NCBI GenBank assembly: GCA_032716605.1
Contig: CM064506.1
Span: 21,388,696 to 21,452,695 of the forward strand
Direction: 5' to 3'
DNA from: Paralithodes platypus
Taxonomy: Eukaryota > Arthropoda > Malacostraca > Decapoda > Lithodidae
Length of the DNA stretch: 64,000 nucleotides
Shown here piece by piece: positions 42,467 to 53,100 of this stretch. Within the stretch, counting starts at the first letter, position 1; each line of letters begins with the position of its first letter. The notes beneath the pieces were generated by a model that worked only from the letters and a program-made list of their open reading frames with translations, did not search any database and had not been told where the DNA came from. The translations under genes were made by a program, and so were the position numbers.

Positions 42467-42680
42467 AGTGGCGCTAATAAGTCATGTCTCAGCTGGCATT
42501 ACGTTTGGCTCGCTCTGGGATGTATTAATGTCTGTCCGATGTTGCATAGAGTGAGTAAGTGTAGGAGCACGTTGGTATATCTCAATCGAAATGAAGACAT
42601 CTGGTTTAGCTATGGCTGATACCAATTATAGAACAAAATATACTTGGTGCCGAGACATGACTTATTAGGCCGACTGTACG
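42463..42680. mobile_element. family D MITE, second of a tandem pair
   Basis: GTACAGTGGCGCTAATAAGT to CATGACTTATTAGGCCGACT then GTAC. Head-to-tail with the previous copy and similar but not identical, so the pair is not a very recent duplication. Confidence 0.85.
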
Positions 42681-42747
42681 TGATGACGCCTATTATTCTG
42701 GTTACCATTGGACGATTTTATTCAGTTTGAGAAGGCATTTGAGAGGG
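42680..42747. mobile_element. family C MITE, left piece (split by family A)
   Basis: GTGATGACGCCTATTATTCTG then GGTTACCATTGGACGATTTT and AGTTTGAGAAGGCATTTGAG. The terminal CCCCTTC tip is missing, perhaps lost at the junction with family D. The right piece lies at about 43150-43235. Confidence 0.7.
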
Positions 42748-43065
42748 TTAAGGGGAGATTTCCACTTGAGGGGATTTTTGTCTGGACCCCTTTCGCCCTC
42801 ATGTTTAGCCCCATTTATTTTGAGATTTTAAGACGTTCGCCTCATTAGTTTGGTTATTTTAAGAACTTTTGCCCCATTTCTGTCAATTCTAAGACCTTTC
42901 CTGCCATGTAGTTATCGTTTATTTCCTGACGAGCGATAGCGATCCTGTAATTTAAGAGGAACCGGCCTTCGGCCGGAACATTTTATACCGAAAAATGTAC
43001 AAATTTATCTTGAAAGGGGTTCAATGGGGTGTCATTTTATAGCTTGATGGAGGTCTAGAGAACAC
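42748..43065 (-). mobile_element. family A MITE inside family C, 3' tip missing
   Basis: TTAA at 42748-42751 with tip GGGGAGATTTCCACTTGAGG. The hairpins are ACCGGCC-TTC-GGCCGG and a shortened ACATTTTATACCGAAAAATGT. It stops after GATGGAGGTCTAGAGAACAC, where a (GA)n tract begins, so the CTCCCC-TTAA tip is gone. Confidence 0.82.
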
Positions 43066-43149
43066 ACTAAGAGAGAGAGAGAGAGAGCGAGAGAGAGAGG
43101 TGGCATGACGTCATATTAACCATATTCATGGAGATACACTTGACCTCTT

Positions 43150-43235
43150 TCATCCCTCGAGGGCCTTCCTAAGCTGAGTATTATTGTGTACTGTGAACCA
43201 GAATAAAGCGTCATTCAAATACTGCGAGGGTTAAA
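43150..43235. mobile_element. family C MITE, right piece
   Basis: GAGGGCCTTCCTAAGCTGAG, GTGAACCAGAATAAAGCGTC and ACTGCGAGGGTTAA form the right arm and tip of the element begun at 42680. Confidence 0.7.
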
Positions 43236-43269
43236 GCTAAATCAAGGGGCGAGTACTTCATCTTCCCAA

Positions 43270-43710
43270 TAGGTGTGAAATTTTAAGACGTTCGCCCCAT
43301 TAGTTTGGCGGCTTAAAGACCTTTCGCCCCATTAGTTTGGCGATTTAAAGATCTTTCGCCCCATTAGTTTGGGGATTTAAAAGACCTTTCGCCCCATTAA
43401 TTGCAGGCTCGCTTTCGCTCGCCAGGAAGAAAACTCGACACCTAAATGGCACAAAAGGTCTTAATTATTGACAAAGAAGTGGAGCAAAATGTCTTGAAAT
43501 CACCAAACTATTTGTCAATTTTAAACACTTTCTTGCCCCTTAGATGTGGATTTTTTCCTGGCAAGCAATAGCGAGCCTGCAATCTAAGAGGTTCATTATA
43601 GCTCGCCAGAAAAAATTGACACCTAAATGCTACGAAAAGTCTAAGAAATTTTGACACATAAATGGGGCGAAAGGTCTTATAATCGCCAAACTGTTGGGGC
43701 AAACACGCGT
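43270..43710. mobile_element. rearranged family A cluster
   Basis: Three or four tandem copies of GACCTTTCGCCCCATTAGTT (43280-43400) in inverse orientation meet a forward block GCAGGCTCGCTTTCGCTCGC at about 43404, followed by another inverse block (43515-43590) and a forward block (43596-43705). It looks like two family A copies joined head to head with internal expansion. Confidence 0.7.
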
Positions 43711-44109
43711 GGGAATTTGAAGTATAATGAAAACTCTTGATTTGGCCTATTTCTGTGAAACCTGGGCACCTACAACACTACACCACCATACATAGTTCCA
43801 GTTCTTAGGGTCCGGGACCACTTTCGCGTTCCCTCGCCCCTTCCTCTGTCTCGTCTGCCGTTTGCCAATTGTCCACTTGCGAGTTTCAGGCTATAATGAA
43901 GTTGGAGCTGTAGACAACGATATTTAACAGAATTTACTGCTAAAATACGGTCGTAGTACATTTATAAATACATAAAACCCAATTCAACATACCATTTCTC
44001 CATCAGAAACGTACATAATTATTGCATTTCTGTATCTCAATGTAATTCATAATGTATATTGAAAATAACACAGACTAAGTAAGGAATTTTGGATATTATT
44101 GAGACTTCT

Positions 44110-44435
44110 TTAAAGGGAGGTTTTTAGTTTGTTCCCTAGACCTCCACCAAACTTAAAATTACACCCCCTTGAGCCCCTTTCATGATAAATTTGTACATTT
44201 TTCGGTAGCAAAATGTCCTGGCCGAAGGCCGATTCCTCTTGAATTACAGGATCGCTTTCGCTCGTCAAGAATATAAAGACACCTAAATGGCACGAAAGGT
44301 CTTAAAATTGACAGAAATGGGGCGCAAGTTCTGAAAATCGCCAAACTAATGGGGCGAACGTCTTAAAACATCAAAACTGATATGCTAAACATGAGGGAGA
44401 AGGGGGTCCAGAAATTGCGACAACCTCCCCCTTAA
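44110..44435 (+). mobile_element. family A MITE, full length
   Basis: TTAA at 44110-44113 and 44432-44435; tips AGGGAGGTTTTTAG and CGACAACCTCCCCC. The hairpin reads CTGGCC-GAA-GGCCGA. It has the same module order as the reference copy at 38460. Confidence 0.88.
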
Positions 44436-44449
44436 TGCAGTTTAGAAAG

Positions 44450-44765
44450 GACCTTTAGAACAAACCAGAGTACACGCTACGATCATTTACCTTTTAACTC
44501 CAACAGATTCTGAAGACAAAACTATTGAAATTCGTCTAATAGTAGCCAGAAGTGAGTTGAAAAAGCGTCTTAAAGCTATATAAAGCGTGTAATAGTAGCC
44601 AGAATAAAGAGAATAAGGTCCATAAAGCTATTGACACCGTGTAATAGTAGCCAGGATATAGCTAAAAGGCGTCTTAAAGCTGTAAAAAGCGTCTAATAGT
44701 AGCCACAATAAAGATAATACGGGCCATAAAGCTATATGAGGCTCTAATGGTAGCCAAAATAGAGT
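44450..44765. repeat. family C MITE expanded into a ~65-bp tandem
   Basis: The family C right arm (GTCTAATAGTAGCCAGAATA plus AAG.TAAAAAGGCGTC) is repeated about four times between 44520 and 44765, each unit separated by TTAAAGCTATAAAAAGCG-like text. The left arm AGTTTAGAAAGGACC appears once. The unit differs from the one amplified at 40688. Confidence 0.65.
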
Positions 44766-44772
44766 AAAAATG

Positions 44773-45025
44773 CAAGACCCCCGTTCGAGAGAAATGTGCA
44801 AATTTTTCGGTAGAAAAATGGCCTGGCCGAAGGCCGGTTCTTTCTATTTTGCAGGCTCGCTATCGCTCGTCAGGAAGAGAACCCGACACCTAAATAGCAC
44901 AAAAGGTCTTAATTATTGACAAAGAAGTGGAACGAAAGGTCTTGAAATCGCCAAACTAATGGGGCGAACGTTTTAAAATCATAAAACTAATGGAGCCAAA
45001 AACGAGGGAGAAGGTGGTCCAGGAA
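44773..45025 (+). mobile_element. family A MITE, worn ends, upstream of exon 7a
   Basis: CCCCCGTTCGAGAGAAATGT through the hairpins TTTTTCGGTAGAAAAA and CTGGCC-GAA-GGCCGG to GAGGGAGAAGGTGGTCCAGG. It ends about 150 bp before the exon 7a acceptor. Confidence 0.8.
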
Positions 45026-45179
45026 AAACAAAAAAAAACACAAAAAATAACTTAATATCAAACACAGCCTACATTCACGCCCATTTACACACTCGCCCAG
45101 GGTTTCACCGTTTTCTTTTCAGACCTGTTAGGGGACCCCACATGTCACCCCTTTTACCACTTTGCCTTTTATGTTCTAG

Positions 45180-45374
45180 GTTGTCCCGGCACAAGAAACT
45201 CCATAACCTACGCGTGTTGTCCGGAACCGTATGTAGACGTAACATTCGCAATTGTCATACGGAGGCGCACCCTCTATTATTTCTGCAACCTTATTCTACC
45301 TTGTGTGCTGATAGCGTCTATGGCCGTCCTGGGGTTCACGCTACCCCCGGACTGCGGCGAGAAACTCTCACTAG
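45180..45374 (+). CDS. nAChR alpha exon 7a (alternative; loop C, M1, M1-M2 linker)
   Basis: 195 bp after acceptor tatgttctag, entering with two bases (split Gly codon) and leaving in phase 1 at donor gtaacc. It encodes [20 protein letters not shown], then [17 protein letters not shown] and [14 protein letters not shown]. The adjacent Cys pair defines an alpha subunit; the Tyr residues of loop C flank it. GEK holds the -1' Glu of the cation filter. It carries extra Cys residues in M1 (YYFC) and in the linker (PPDC) that exon 7b lacks. Equivalent to alternative exon 8 of insect alpha6 and exon 7 of CHRNA7. Confidence 0.94.
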
Positions 45375-46277
45375 GTAACCACATCTTTTTAGCCCCATTG
45401 GACAATCATCTCCTTCCATTGTTATGACTACTAGATCTTGTAACGTCTCTCCTTATAAGTTATCTAATCCTTTTGGTTCTTTATTATCAGTATTTATAAA
45501 TTATTATGATTTCCATACTAATTTTGTTTAAATACTTCTTATTTATATTCTATTGTATCCGTAATTAGTATTTGATATTCTAGTGTTTAGCTTGGTAATT
45601 ACGGGATGTTGACTGATTGTCCGTGATTACTGATGGTTATGACTGAGCAGTTTGCCCAACAACGGGGGCAGGTAACACCGATTTCTCACGCCGGAAGACA
45701 CTGTTTTAAGGATCTCCTGAGGTGGTCAACTACTCTTGTACTAGGAGCCAGAAGGGCACCACTACCAAATATATACATTAAAAGAGATTTATATCTTATA
45801 TCTGTAAGTTAATCTTTGAATGATTATATATTTCTGGCTCCAACTAGCTTTTCCAACCCAATCCAAAATGCCTCCCTCATCCTCCCCGACCATCGTCCAG
45901 TGACTCTTTAATTTCTTGATCCGTTTGTTCTACCCGCTTTCTGTTATTGTTTACCCTCGCCGGTTTGCCATTTTTTGTGGAGTTTTCATTCCACGTATAG
46001 CGTTGTTATTTATTTTTTATTTTGAGAAGCCATACGAAACAAAGAAGAGGAAGGAAAGTGCCCAAGAGATGTGTGACGGTTCGATGGACACAGAAATGAG
46101 AAGAAAAAAATATATCCTCAAAAATTTCTTTCCACAACCAAAACAAAAAGAAAATAAAGCCGGGCAACTCACACACACGAGACCAACCAATGACGAGCCG
46201 CAACTCCTCCCCCCTCAGGCTCCTCTCTTGTTCATAATTTTTGGTTTTGTTTCACACTAATTAACGTTATTTTACAG
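45375..46277 (+). other. intron between alternative exons 7a and 7b
   Basis: 903 bp with no MITE, SINE or long microsatellite, like the 947-bp intron between 3a and 3b. A 114-residue plus-strand frame (45916-46260) ends at the acceptor region of 7b and has no recognisable domain. The acceptor tract is AT-rich (TTATTTTACAG). Confidence 0.55.
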
Positions 46278-46472
46278 AGGTTCCGGGCGAGCGAAATGTT
46301 CTGACGTACGCTTGCTGCCCCGAGCCGTACGTGGACATAACCTTCATCATCAAGATACGGCGCCGTACTATCTATTACCTATACAATCTGGTTCTGCCCT
46401 GTATAATGATAAGCAGTATGACTTTGCTTGGATTCTCACTCCCCCCTGATACTGGCGAGAAGCTGACACTAG
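46278..46472 (+). CDS. nAChR alpha exon 7b (alternative; loop C, M1, M1-M2 linker)
   Basis: 195 bp, same phases as 7a; the split codon gives Glu here. It encodes [20 protein letters not shown], then [17 protein letters not shown] and [14 protein letters not shown], and leaves at donor gtatgg. It matches 7a at 45 of 64 full codons; the Cys pair, loop C Tyr residues, RRRT and GEK are the same in both. Differences gather at the loop C entry (GERNVL against GTRNSI), the inner beta10 strand and M1. Using both exons would stay in frame but repeat M1, so mutually exclusive use is likely. Confidence 0.94.
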
Positions 46473-46539
46473 GTATGGCCTCCTAAACGGCCTCGCAGCT
46501 TTATTGTGGCCATTATGGACCTCCCACAACACAACAAAA

Positions 46540-46700
46540 ACACCATACTACCTCCAACAACACAATAACACGGTACCTCCAACACACGGTACCTCCAACA
46601 CAAACATGGTACCTGCAACACAAACACGGTACGTCCAACACAAACAACACGGTACCTCCAACACAAACAACACGGTACCTCCAACACACACACACCAAGA
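46540..46700 (+). repeat. minisatellite of ACACGGTACCTCCAACACAA units after exon 7b
   Basis: About seven units of 20-26 bp starting 70 bp past the exon 7b donor. The Cys/Val/Trp-rich minus-strand frames over it are artefacts. A (CTAT)n run follows at about 46755-46772. Confidence 0.88.
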
Positions 46701-46834
46701 ACAAGGACACCCAGACCTCGTGTCTCCCAAAAAGTCCTCCAAATTTACAAACTATCTATCTATCTATCTATCTATATACAGTGTATATTCAGTGTATATT
46801 CAGGCACATACCATTTTTTGTTTTGTGTGTTTTT

Positions 46835-47454
46835 TTTTGTTTTTTTTTTTAGCTGGGGGGTTGCCGACTCGAGACAGAGCCCGAACAGGGCAGGGACAAC
46901 ACAAAACACAATTTCACACACAAATGGAACCATCAATCCAGATATTAGACAAACGGAACACTCAATGCAGAATGCAGAAACTATTAGACGAGGCTGTTCG
47001 GCCAGGCAGTTTAGGGAACTACTACTTCTACCAGATATTAGCCAAAGATATTTGATAAACACTTAACCACTTGACCATACACATCAAGAATCAAATATAA
47101 CTCAAGATTATCAGAATGAAACACATACAGTATATTGGCTTGATACATTTTAGTACTATGATATGAAACAGTTATTAGACAAAGATATTTAATAAACACT
47201 TTCACATAATCATACACATCAAGAATCAAATATATCTAAACCAATATCAGAGTCTTAGGAAACCCATTCTTGATACTTGACACACACTTGATACATTCTA
47301 GAACTTTGATATGGGACATTTTTATACTTGCTTTATTACCAGAAAGCAAAAGACATTGTTAGAACCTAGCATGACGAGCCTACAGTTCGCTTGCTCTATT
47401 GGTTTGCTTCATAGTATGCCAATTAATATAAAACATTAGAATCTCATTTATTAA
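46835..47454 (+). other. intron 7 segment with local duplication
   Basis: Two related blocks, about 47030-47100 and 47175-47235, share TTAG.CAAAGATATTTGATAAACACTT and CATACACATCAAGAATCAAATAT, indicating an old duplication of about 140 bp. A pyrimidine/G-run (T10 then GGGG) is at 46828-46860. No gene-like frame is visible. Confidence 0.5.
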
Positions 47455-47578
47455 TTTCACTTCCAACACCAAACACCACCCAATGAAATTAATTAAAACA
47501 TGTGATCCTACCGGGATTCGAACCTGGGTTACCACATACAGATCTTAAACACGCTAACCATTACACCATCAAGATATT
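47455..47578 (-). mobile_element. tRNA-derived SINE (family S), minus strand
   Basis: On the given strand: TTTCACTTCCAACACCAAACAC, then B box complement CCGGGATTCGAACCTGGGTTA and A box complement CTAACCATTACACCATC. Full head; the tail includes the TTGGTGTTGG segment shared with the copy at 47831. Confidence 0.8.
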
Positions 47579-47739
47579 TTTTACAAACCTCAGGATACAT
47601 TTACACTACACTGATATTATATACAATACACATGTTTGGTTCATTAAGGACATTCCTCACAAATAGGTCTGCCAAAATATATAAATAAGCTCTTTCTATT
47701 GTTTTGATCGACAGAGCCTTTGAGAGACACATTATCCAT

Positions 47740-47766
47740 GCATACATACACACACATACACACAGA

Positions 47767-47799
<33 letters not shown>

Positions 47800-47802
47800 C
47801 GC
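47740..47802. repeat. (CA)n microsatellite
   Basis: CATACA and CACACA repeat with a perfect core of about 14 units (47774-47800). Confidence 0.9.
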
Positions 47803-47830
47803 CACATATGAATCGTAATCTATATTTTAA

Positions 47831-47957
47831 AAATTTCACCACAACACCAAACACCTCCAATGAAATTAATGAAAGCATATTATATGTGATCCACCGGGAT
47901 TCGAACCTGGGTTATCACACACATATTTGTAACACTCTAACCATTACACCACCAAGT
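47831..47957 (-). mobile_element. tRNA-derived SINE (family S), minus strand
   Basis: TTTCACCACAACACCAAACACC, then CCACCGGGATTCGAACCTGG (B box complement) and CTAACCATTACACCACCAAG (A box complement). Same orientation as the copy 250 bp upstream and the same subtype as 38238-38345. Confidence 0.8.
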
Positions 47958-49147
47958 AGCCTTAATTATCACCCTAAGAACCTGATGATATAAGTCAACT
48001 AGTTCAGAATAATTACTACTTGCCAAATGCCAGCTCACTTAGGCTAGATTATTTGACTGACAAATACAAATACCAATGCAACCACAACATGTGTAGAGTA
48101 GATCTGGGGCCTTTGAAAAATAAATATGGAATCATGTTTAAAAAAAAAAAGATTTCATATAACTACGATGGAGTTAAACGCCAAACTTTACTAAAAATCT
48201 ATCTAATAAAAAATACAAAGATCATATTACACATACTAAAAATCTGCCCCCCTAATACCAAAATAACTAAATTAAACCTCTGAAGATAAAGTTAATAAAA
48301 AAGCTGTTACACATAAAACAAAAGTCTCACTCATTTATCGCATTCTCGGCACATTCCCGGCGTGAAAGTTCGCGATCCACCCTCGCCCATTTTGATTAGT
48401 GATTATGATTGTATTAGTTTTCCCCTCTATGCTAGACTGATTTCCGGTAGCGCGCGAGAAAGAAAACAAATCTAAACATGAAAAGCAGCCTACACACATA
48501 TTTTTCTTTTCTTTTATTATTATCACTATTATTTTTTGTTTAGGTCGAAATGATTGGACTGGTTGAATGCTATGCCTTTCTACCGAGAGAGAGGGCTTTT
48601 TTCATATCTTCTTTTCCCTCACGGTTTAGAAGATAGTCCATGTTTTCCATATATCCCTGAATCCTCTTATCAAATCCGAGCCATCCCCCTATTACCCTCT
48701 GTCACATTCATCGCTATAGTTACAATCATAGTTATAATAGTTCACGAGTTGTAAGACAGCCGAGCAAAACAAAAAACAAACATAATAAGGGCCTGTCTCG
48801 AAGAAAGCGTCACTTGCAATAATACCTGCGCCCCTTTTCCTCTCTCCCCCCAACTCCTCCTCCAACCCCCCCCCCCCCCTCTCTCTCTCCTCCACCCTAC
48901 CCTCCCTCTCTCACTCCTCTTTCTTGCCTTCTCCGGTCAAACTGTCGGAAGAGCATTTGCGTGGAAAATATCGTTTAGGCCAAATCGGGGAATGTCGTAA
49001 CACTAGCGACGAATGAGAGGTTAACGCAAAAATGAGGTCCTCAGCGATTATGATTTGTTTTATATTCAGACTTCCTTTTTCATTTTATGCTTTTGCCAAT
49101 ACATACACATCATGGATGATAAATGGTTTTGATGATTTATTAGTGAA

Positions 49148-49150
<3 letters not shown>
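47958..49150 (+). other. intron 7 segment without recognised elements
   Basis: AT-rich to 48500, then a T-rich stretch and a C-rich/CT-rich tract at 48830-48910 (C14 near 48868-48882). No repeats shared with other parts of the window are seen. Confidence 0.5.
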
Positions 49151-49384
<234 letters not shown>

Positions 49385-49661
49385 GGCCCTTATGCTATAG
49401 GCAAAATTTCAAAATTGCTCTTTTTACCGCTCTCAGGGTTCTCATCCAGTCAGTTTGATCCAAAAATGATTCAGTAAAATTTTCGCGAAGATTGTTTAAT
49501 ATTTACTGGTAGTCCTCGGCGTTTGAAGGCCACTCTTTGGGTGGCCTCTACGTATGGAAGTATACTTTGGCTCTGGTCATCCAGTTCCCCCCCACTCTAA
49601 AACAGTAAACTTAGTGGGTATTAGCTGCTCAAGGACAGGGGTATCACGGGCACCACTCCGT

Positions 49662-51768
49662 TCATTGTTGCCTGGTTTGTGCCAGGGTTTTCTTCCGGGT
49701 GTCCGGGTATAGCTTCCGGTGCTCGCTCACAACTTGGAGGAGATACTGCAGCTGTTCTTCATCCTTCGTGAGGAGCAGGTTGTATGTTTTGACAAGAGAG
49801 ACCCCTCGTTCAGCATGATCATTCACAACCTCCAAACTATTAACGAGATGGCAGGCCTCCTGATAATCACCGCGATTTGGCCACTCCTCAGGATCATAGT
49901 GGAGAAAATCCGTTGGAAGTCGCACCTTCTCGAAAAACCCCGACTTCTTGGTGACACGAAGTCTTCGAGGTTGGCATCTTTCAAGAATCCGAGATCGTGC
50001 TGAGCTCGCTTGGGAGGCTCTTCCTCATCGTCCATTTCTCCCGACATTGCCTTGACCATATCCTTCTTCGTTCGAACGGATAAGGCATCATCAAAAAGAG
50101 CCAGGACTGTAGTTTCTTCTCCAAGGTACCAGAGGTGCCTTTTAATCTTCTCTGATGTAGCCTTGCTGATCTCTTGGTTAGGGAAGTCGACGAGAGCCTT
50201 GATGAGGTGCTAGTCCCTCCTAGGAGCTTGGACTGAAGAAGGAGAGGTGATCCATGCCTCGACGTAGAGAAGAGCTTCGAAGATGCAGAGATCCCTCAAA
50301 GCCTTCTCCTCACGGTTTGTCAGTCGGAATTGGTTCTTGAACATCCAAACCTTGAAGGCGTAAATGATCTTGCTCATCCATATGCATGGTGCATGGGACC
50401 AGGAGCTCGGAATCGAACTCCACAAGGAGGTATATGCCCGAGTAACAAGATCAGGAGCTCCAACAGCTTCCTGTAGTCGTCTCGAGGGTGGTGGATTGTC
50501 AGTTGCTCCATCGCAAAGGCGACTGCTTCATCTCGATGAGTTGGAGTTATCGCCGCGTTCACCGCATCATCCGTAGTCCCAGGTTGAAATGCTTCCTTTT
50601 CGATTAAATCCCACTGGCTTTGAAACCTCTTGAATAGGAGCGCTTCGGGCCCGGAAGTCCCTCCTCCCATCACAGCTCCGAAAGCAGCAGCCAAGATGAC
50701 TTCCATGATATGGTGGCGGCAGGCCAAGTAAAGAAGATCCCTTCCGATCTTCTGTTCCAGAAGGACGCATGCGCCGGTCCGATGTCCCGTGTTTGCAGCG
50801 GCTGTGTCAAAAGACATGGCGACCACTTTCTCGGTCACTCCCCACTCCTCCAAAGCATGGAAAACAGCTTGAGCTTGCGCTTCACCGGTCCCCGAAGGGA
50901 GTTTAGAGACGCCGAGGAGCTGGCTGACTCCTACTCCGGATATCAAGATAGGCAGACGATCCACATGCTCCTTGGTTGTCAGGGCTTGAAGGAGTTTTCC
51001 ATCCCAATGGACAGTCAAGGGGACATCCGCTTGGAAGTCCTTTTTGAGGTTTTCCGCGAAACGTCTCCTGGCTTGACGTCGAGACCGGGCAATGGTTGTG
51101 CAGTTGATGGCCAGGTCCGTAGTGTCATGGCCGAGGCTTTTTGCAGCTTCTGTCAGCACGATGGTGGCTTTTCGGTCGGAAAGCTGAGTACAATCCAGTG
51201 CAGCTGCGAGAGATGGTGAAACTATGTTTTTTGTAGCTCTTCGTGGCCGCTTGGGTGGAGAGCAGGATTTTGCCTCCTGAGCACTGCTGCTGTCCTCTCC
51301 CTCAGCACTGCTGCTGTCCTCTCCTTCAGCACTGCTGCTTGAAGAAGCAAAGACGGCTGCTGAGGTGGATGCCTTCATTTCTTGACGGGCCTTCTCCCGA
51401 CGCCTTTCCTCAGCCTCTTTCTTCTCCGCAGCTCTCCGTTCTTTGGAGGCCAGGGAATTGTCCGCGGACCCCAAGAAGGCTCTACGGCCCTTCTCTCGCT
51501 GAGCAAGGAAAAAATCCTTGTCCTCTTGAAGGACAATGAGAGACAGGACGTCTGCGTGAGCGATATCAAAGAGGTCGTCCATTGAGTCCTGGAAAGCTTC
51601 CTCCTTCTTCACCTGCCTTCGGTCCCTCAAGCGTTTTAGGTCTTTCCAGGTTTGGAATAGACCTTCCAGCTTTTTGATGATGTGTTGCTCCCCCCTAACG
51701 GGGATCCTGGCCTTTCCGACCCATATGGGGGTCATAGCCACGGTCAGGCTTTCCCACAGAGCTCTCAA
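49662..51768 (-). pseudogene. transposase-like protein, disrupted
   Basis: The main frame (51768-50374) starts MRALWESLTVAMTPIWVGKA and has a charged coiled region (KERRAAEKKEAEERRREKAR), an acidic Ser-rich repeat (three SSSAEGEDS-like units) and a basic stretch. Then come TVHWDGKLLQAL, VVAMSFDTAAANTGHRTGAC and LLYLACRHHIMEVILAAAF. HWDGK and SFDTAAANTG look like the first and second acidic residues of an RNase-H fold, with CRHH nearby as in hAT-type enzymes. The continuation is in another frame from about 50425, has a TAG at about 50207-50212 and shifts again near 49940. It ends with EVVNDHAERGVSLVKTYN, whose Glu could be the third catalytic residue (inference). So two frameshifts and one stop. 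Confidence 0.78.
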
Positions 51769-51774
51769 AGAGTG

Positions 51775-52790
51775 TAAATTGTGTTATTGGCGTAAGTGGT
51801 TGTGTGAAATGCAGTCTTCTATGATGTGTTTAATGGTATGGGGTGCTGTGTTACAGCCTGGGCAGGTGTCGATGACGGATTCATCCAGTCTCTTCTGATA
51901 GCTCAGAAGAGCTGGATGGTGTCCGCATCTCAGCCTGGCCAGGTGGACTCTGTCCTCGTGAGGAAGGGAGGATTCAGAAGGATGGATTTCGGGAGGTCGT
52001 GCTTGCAGCTGCGTGTTGTCTATGAGTGAGTGGATGGAACGGCGAGTGATATGAGTATGGATGTGCTTCCGGAAGTTGGTTTGGGCTGGGCAGGGAGGAA
52101 GAGAAGACAGTATTTGTGTGTGATAGCGTGTGCTGGGTGTTGTTTTGATATTTCTTGGTGTCTGTGGGTGTGTTGCCATGTAGTGTAGTGGGTGGTGTTG
52201 ATTCGTGGAGGCTGCTGCCAGGAATTGAGTGCCTCTCATATCTAGATGATCTTTGACTTTGAGGACTTTGGTTTCTTGATGTAGGTGATCTGTGGGTGTA
52301 GTAGCTGTGCATCCTGTGATGATTTTCAGGGCTTTATTTTGAATAGTCTGTAAGGTCTTATGATGTGTTTCAGCTAGGTTAGAAGCCCAGGCCGGGCTTG
52401 CGTATTCCATCACTGATCTTATGTATTGTTTGTAGACTGTGGTGGTGGTTTCTTTGTTGTGTCCAAATTTCGTGTGGGTAAGTGATCTGAGGGCGTTAAG
52501 TCAGGGTGTCAGTTTCTTTTTCGTGTTTGTGGTGTGCTGTTTGAATGTCATTTGGGTGTCGTATGTTACTCCTAGGATTTTGTGTGTGTGTGTGTGTTAG
52601 GGGTGTGTTGTTTATGTTGAGTCCCGGGACGTAATCGTGATCTGTCCAGCTTGTGAGGAGGGTTGCAGTGGATTTAGCTGGGGCTAAATTGAGTCTGTTT
52701 GTAGTGCACCATTCATGTAATGTGTCGAGATAGTCTTGAAGGAGTCTTGTTGCTGTGTCTGGGTTTTGGTGCGTGCCAGGTAAGTTCCGC
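51775..52790 (-). pseudogene. LINE fragment (end of RT and C-terminal domain) inside the transposon
   Basis: 5'-truncated. It starts in the late RT/thumb region (LQDYLDTLHEWCTTNRLNLA), then MMEYASPAWASNLAETHHKT and a C-terminal HLARLRCGHHPALLSYQKRL with CPGCNTAPHTIKHIIEDC, a CCHC-like motif of I/R1-type non-LTR elements. The long frame is 51784-52413; upstream parts need a frame change near the GTGTGT run at 52585. It sits between the transposon's left part and the start of its transposase. Confidence 0.72.
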
Positions 52791-52946
52791 CAACCAGCAC
52801 AAAAACAGCCAAACAGACTTTGCTGGACTACCAATAAATATGCTCCAATCGTCACGAAATTTGATCACAATATGTCTCATTAGGAATGGAAAAAAGCCAG
52901 GGGGTGAGAGGTTAGGATTTCTTACTTTCGAAAATAAGGGCCACCC

Positions 52947-52961
52947 TAATATATATATATA

Positions 52962-53020
<59 letters not shown>
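52947..53020. repeat. (TA)n microsatellite, distal part
   Basis: Continuation of the tract at 49151-49380 beyond the transposon. An (ATT)n region with interruptions follows to about 53100, and a further (ATT)n run at about 53450-53525. Confidence 0.93.
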
Positions 53021-53022
<2 letters not shown>

Positions 53023-53100
53023 AATAGTAATATTATCATTATTACTAACATTTATATTATTTATATTATTATTATTATCATTATTATTATTATTAATGCT

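Noticed and set aside
45916..46260. 114-residue frame directly before exon 7b
   Set aside because: It lies in the intron between alternative exons, ends just before the acceptor and resembles no known protein.
50710..51219. 169-residue plus-strand frame opposite the transposase
   Set aside because: It is antisense to the minus-strand transposase frame, which shows recognisable motifs; the plus frame shows none.
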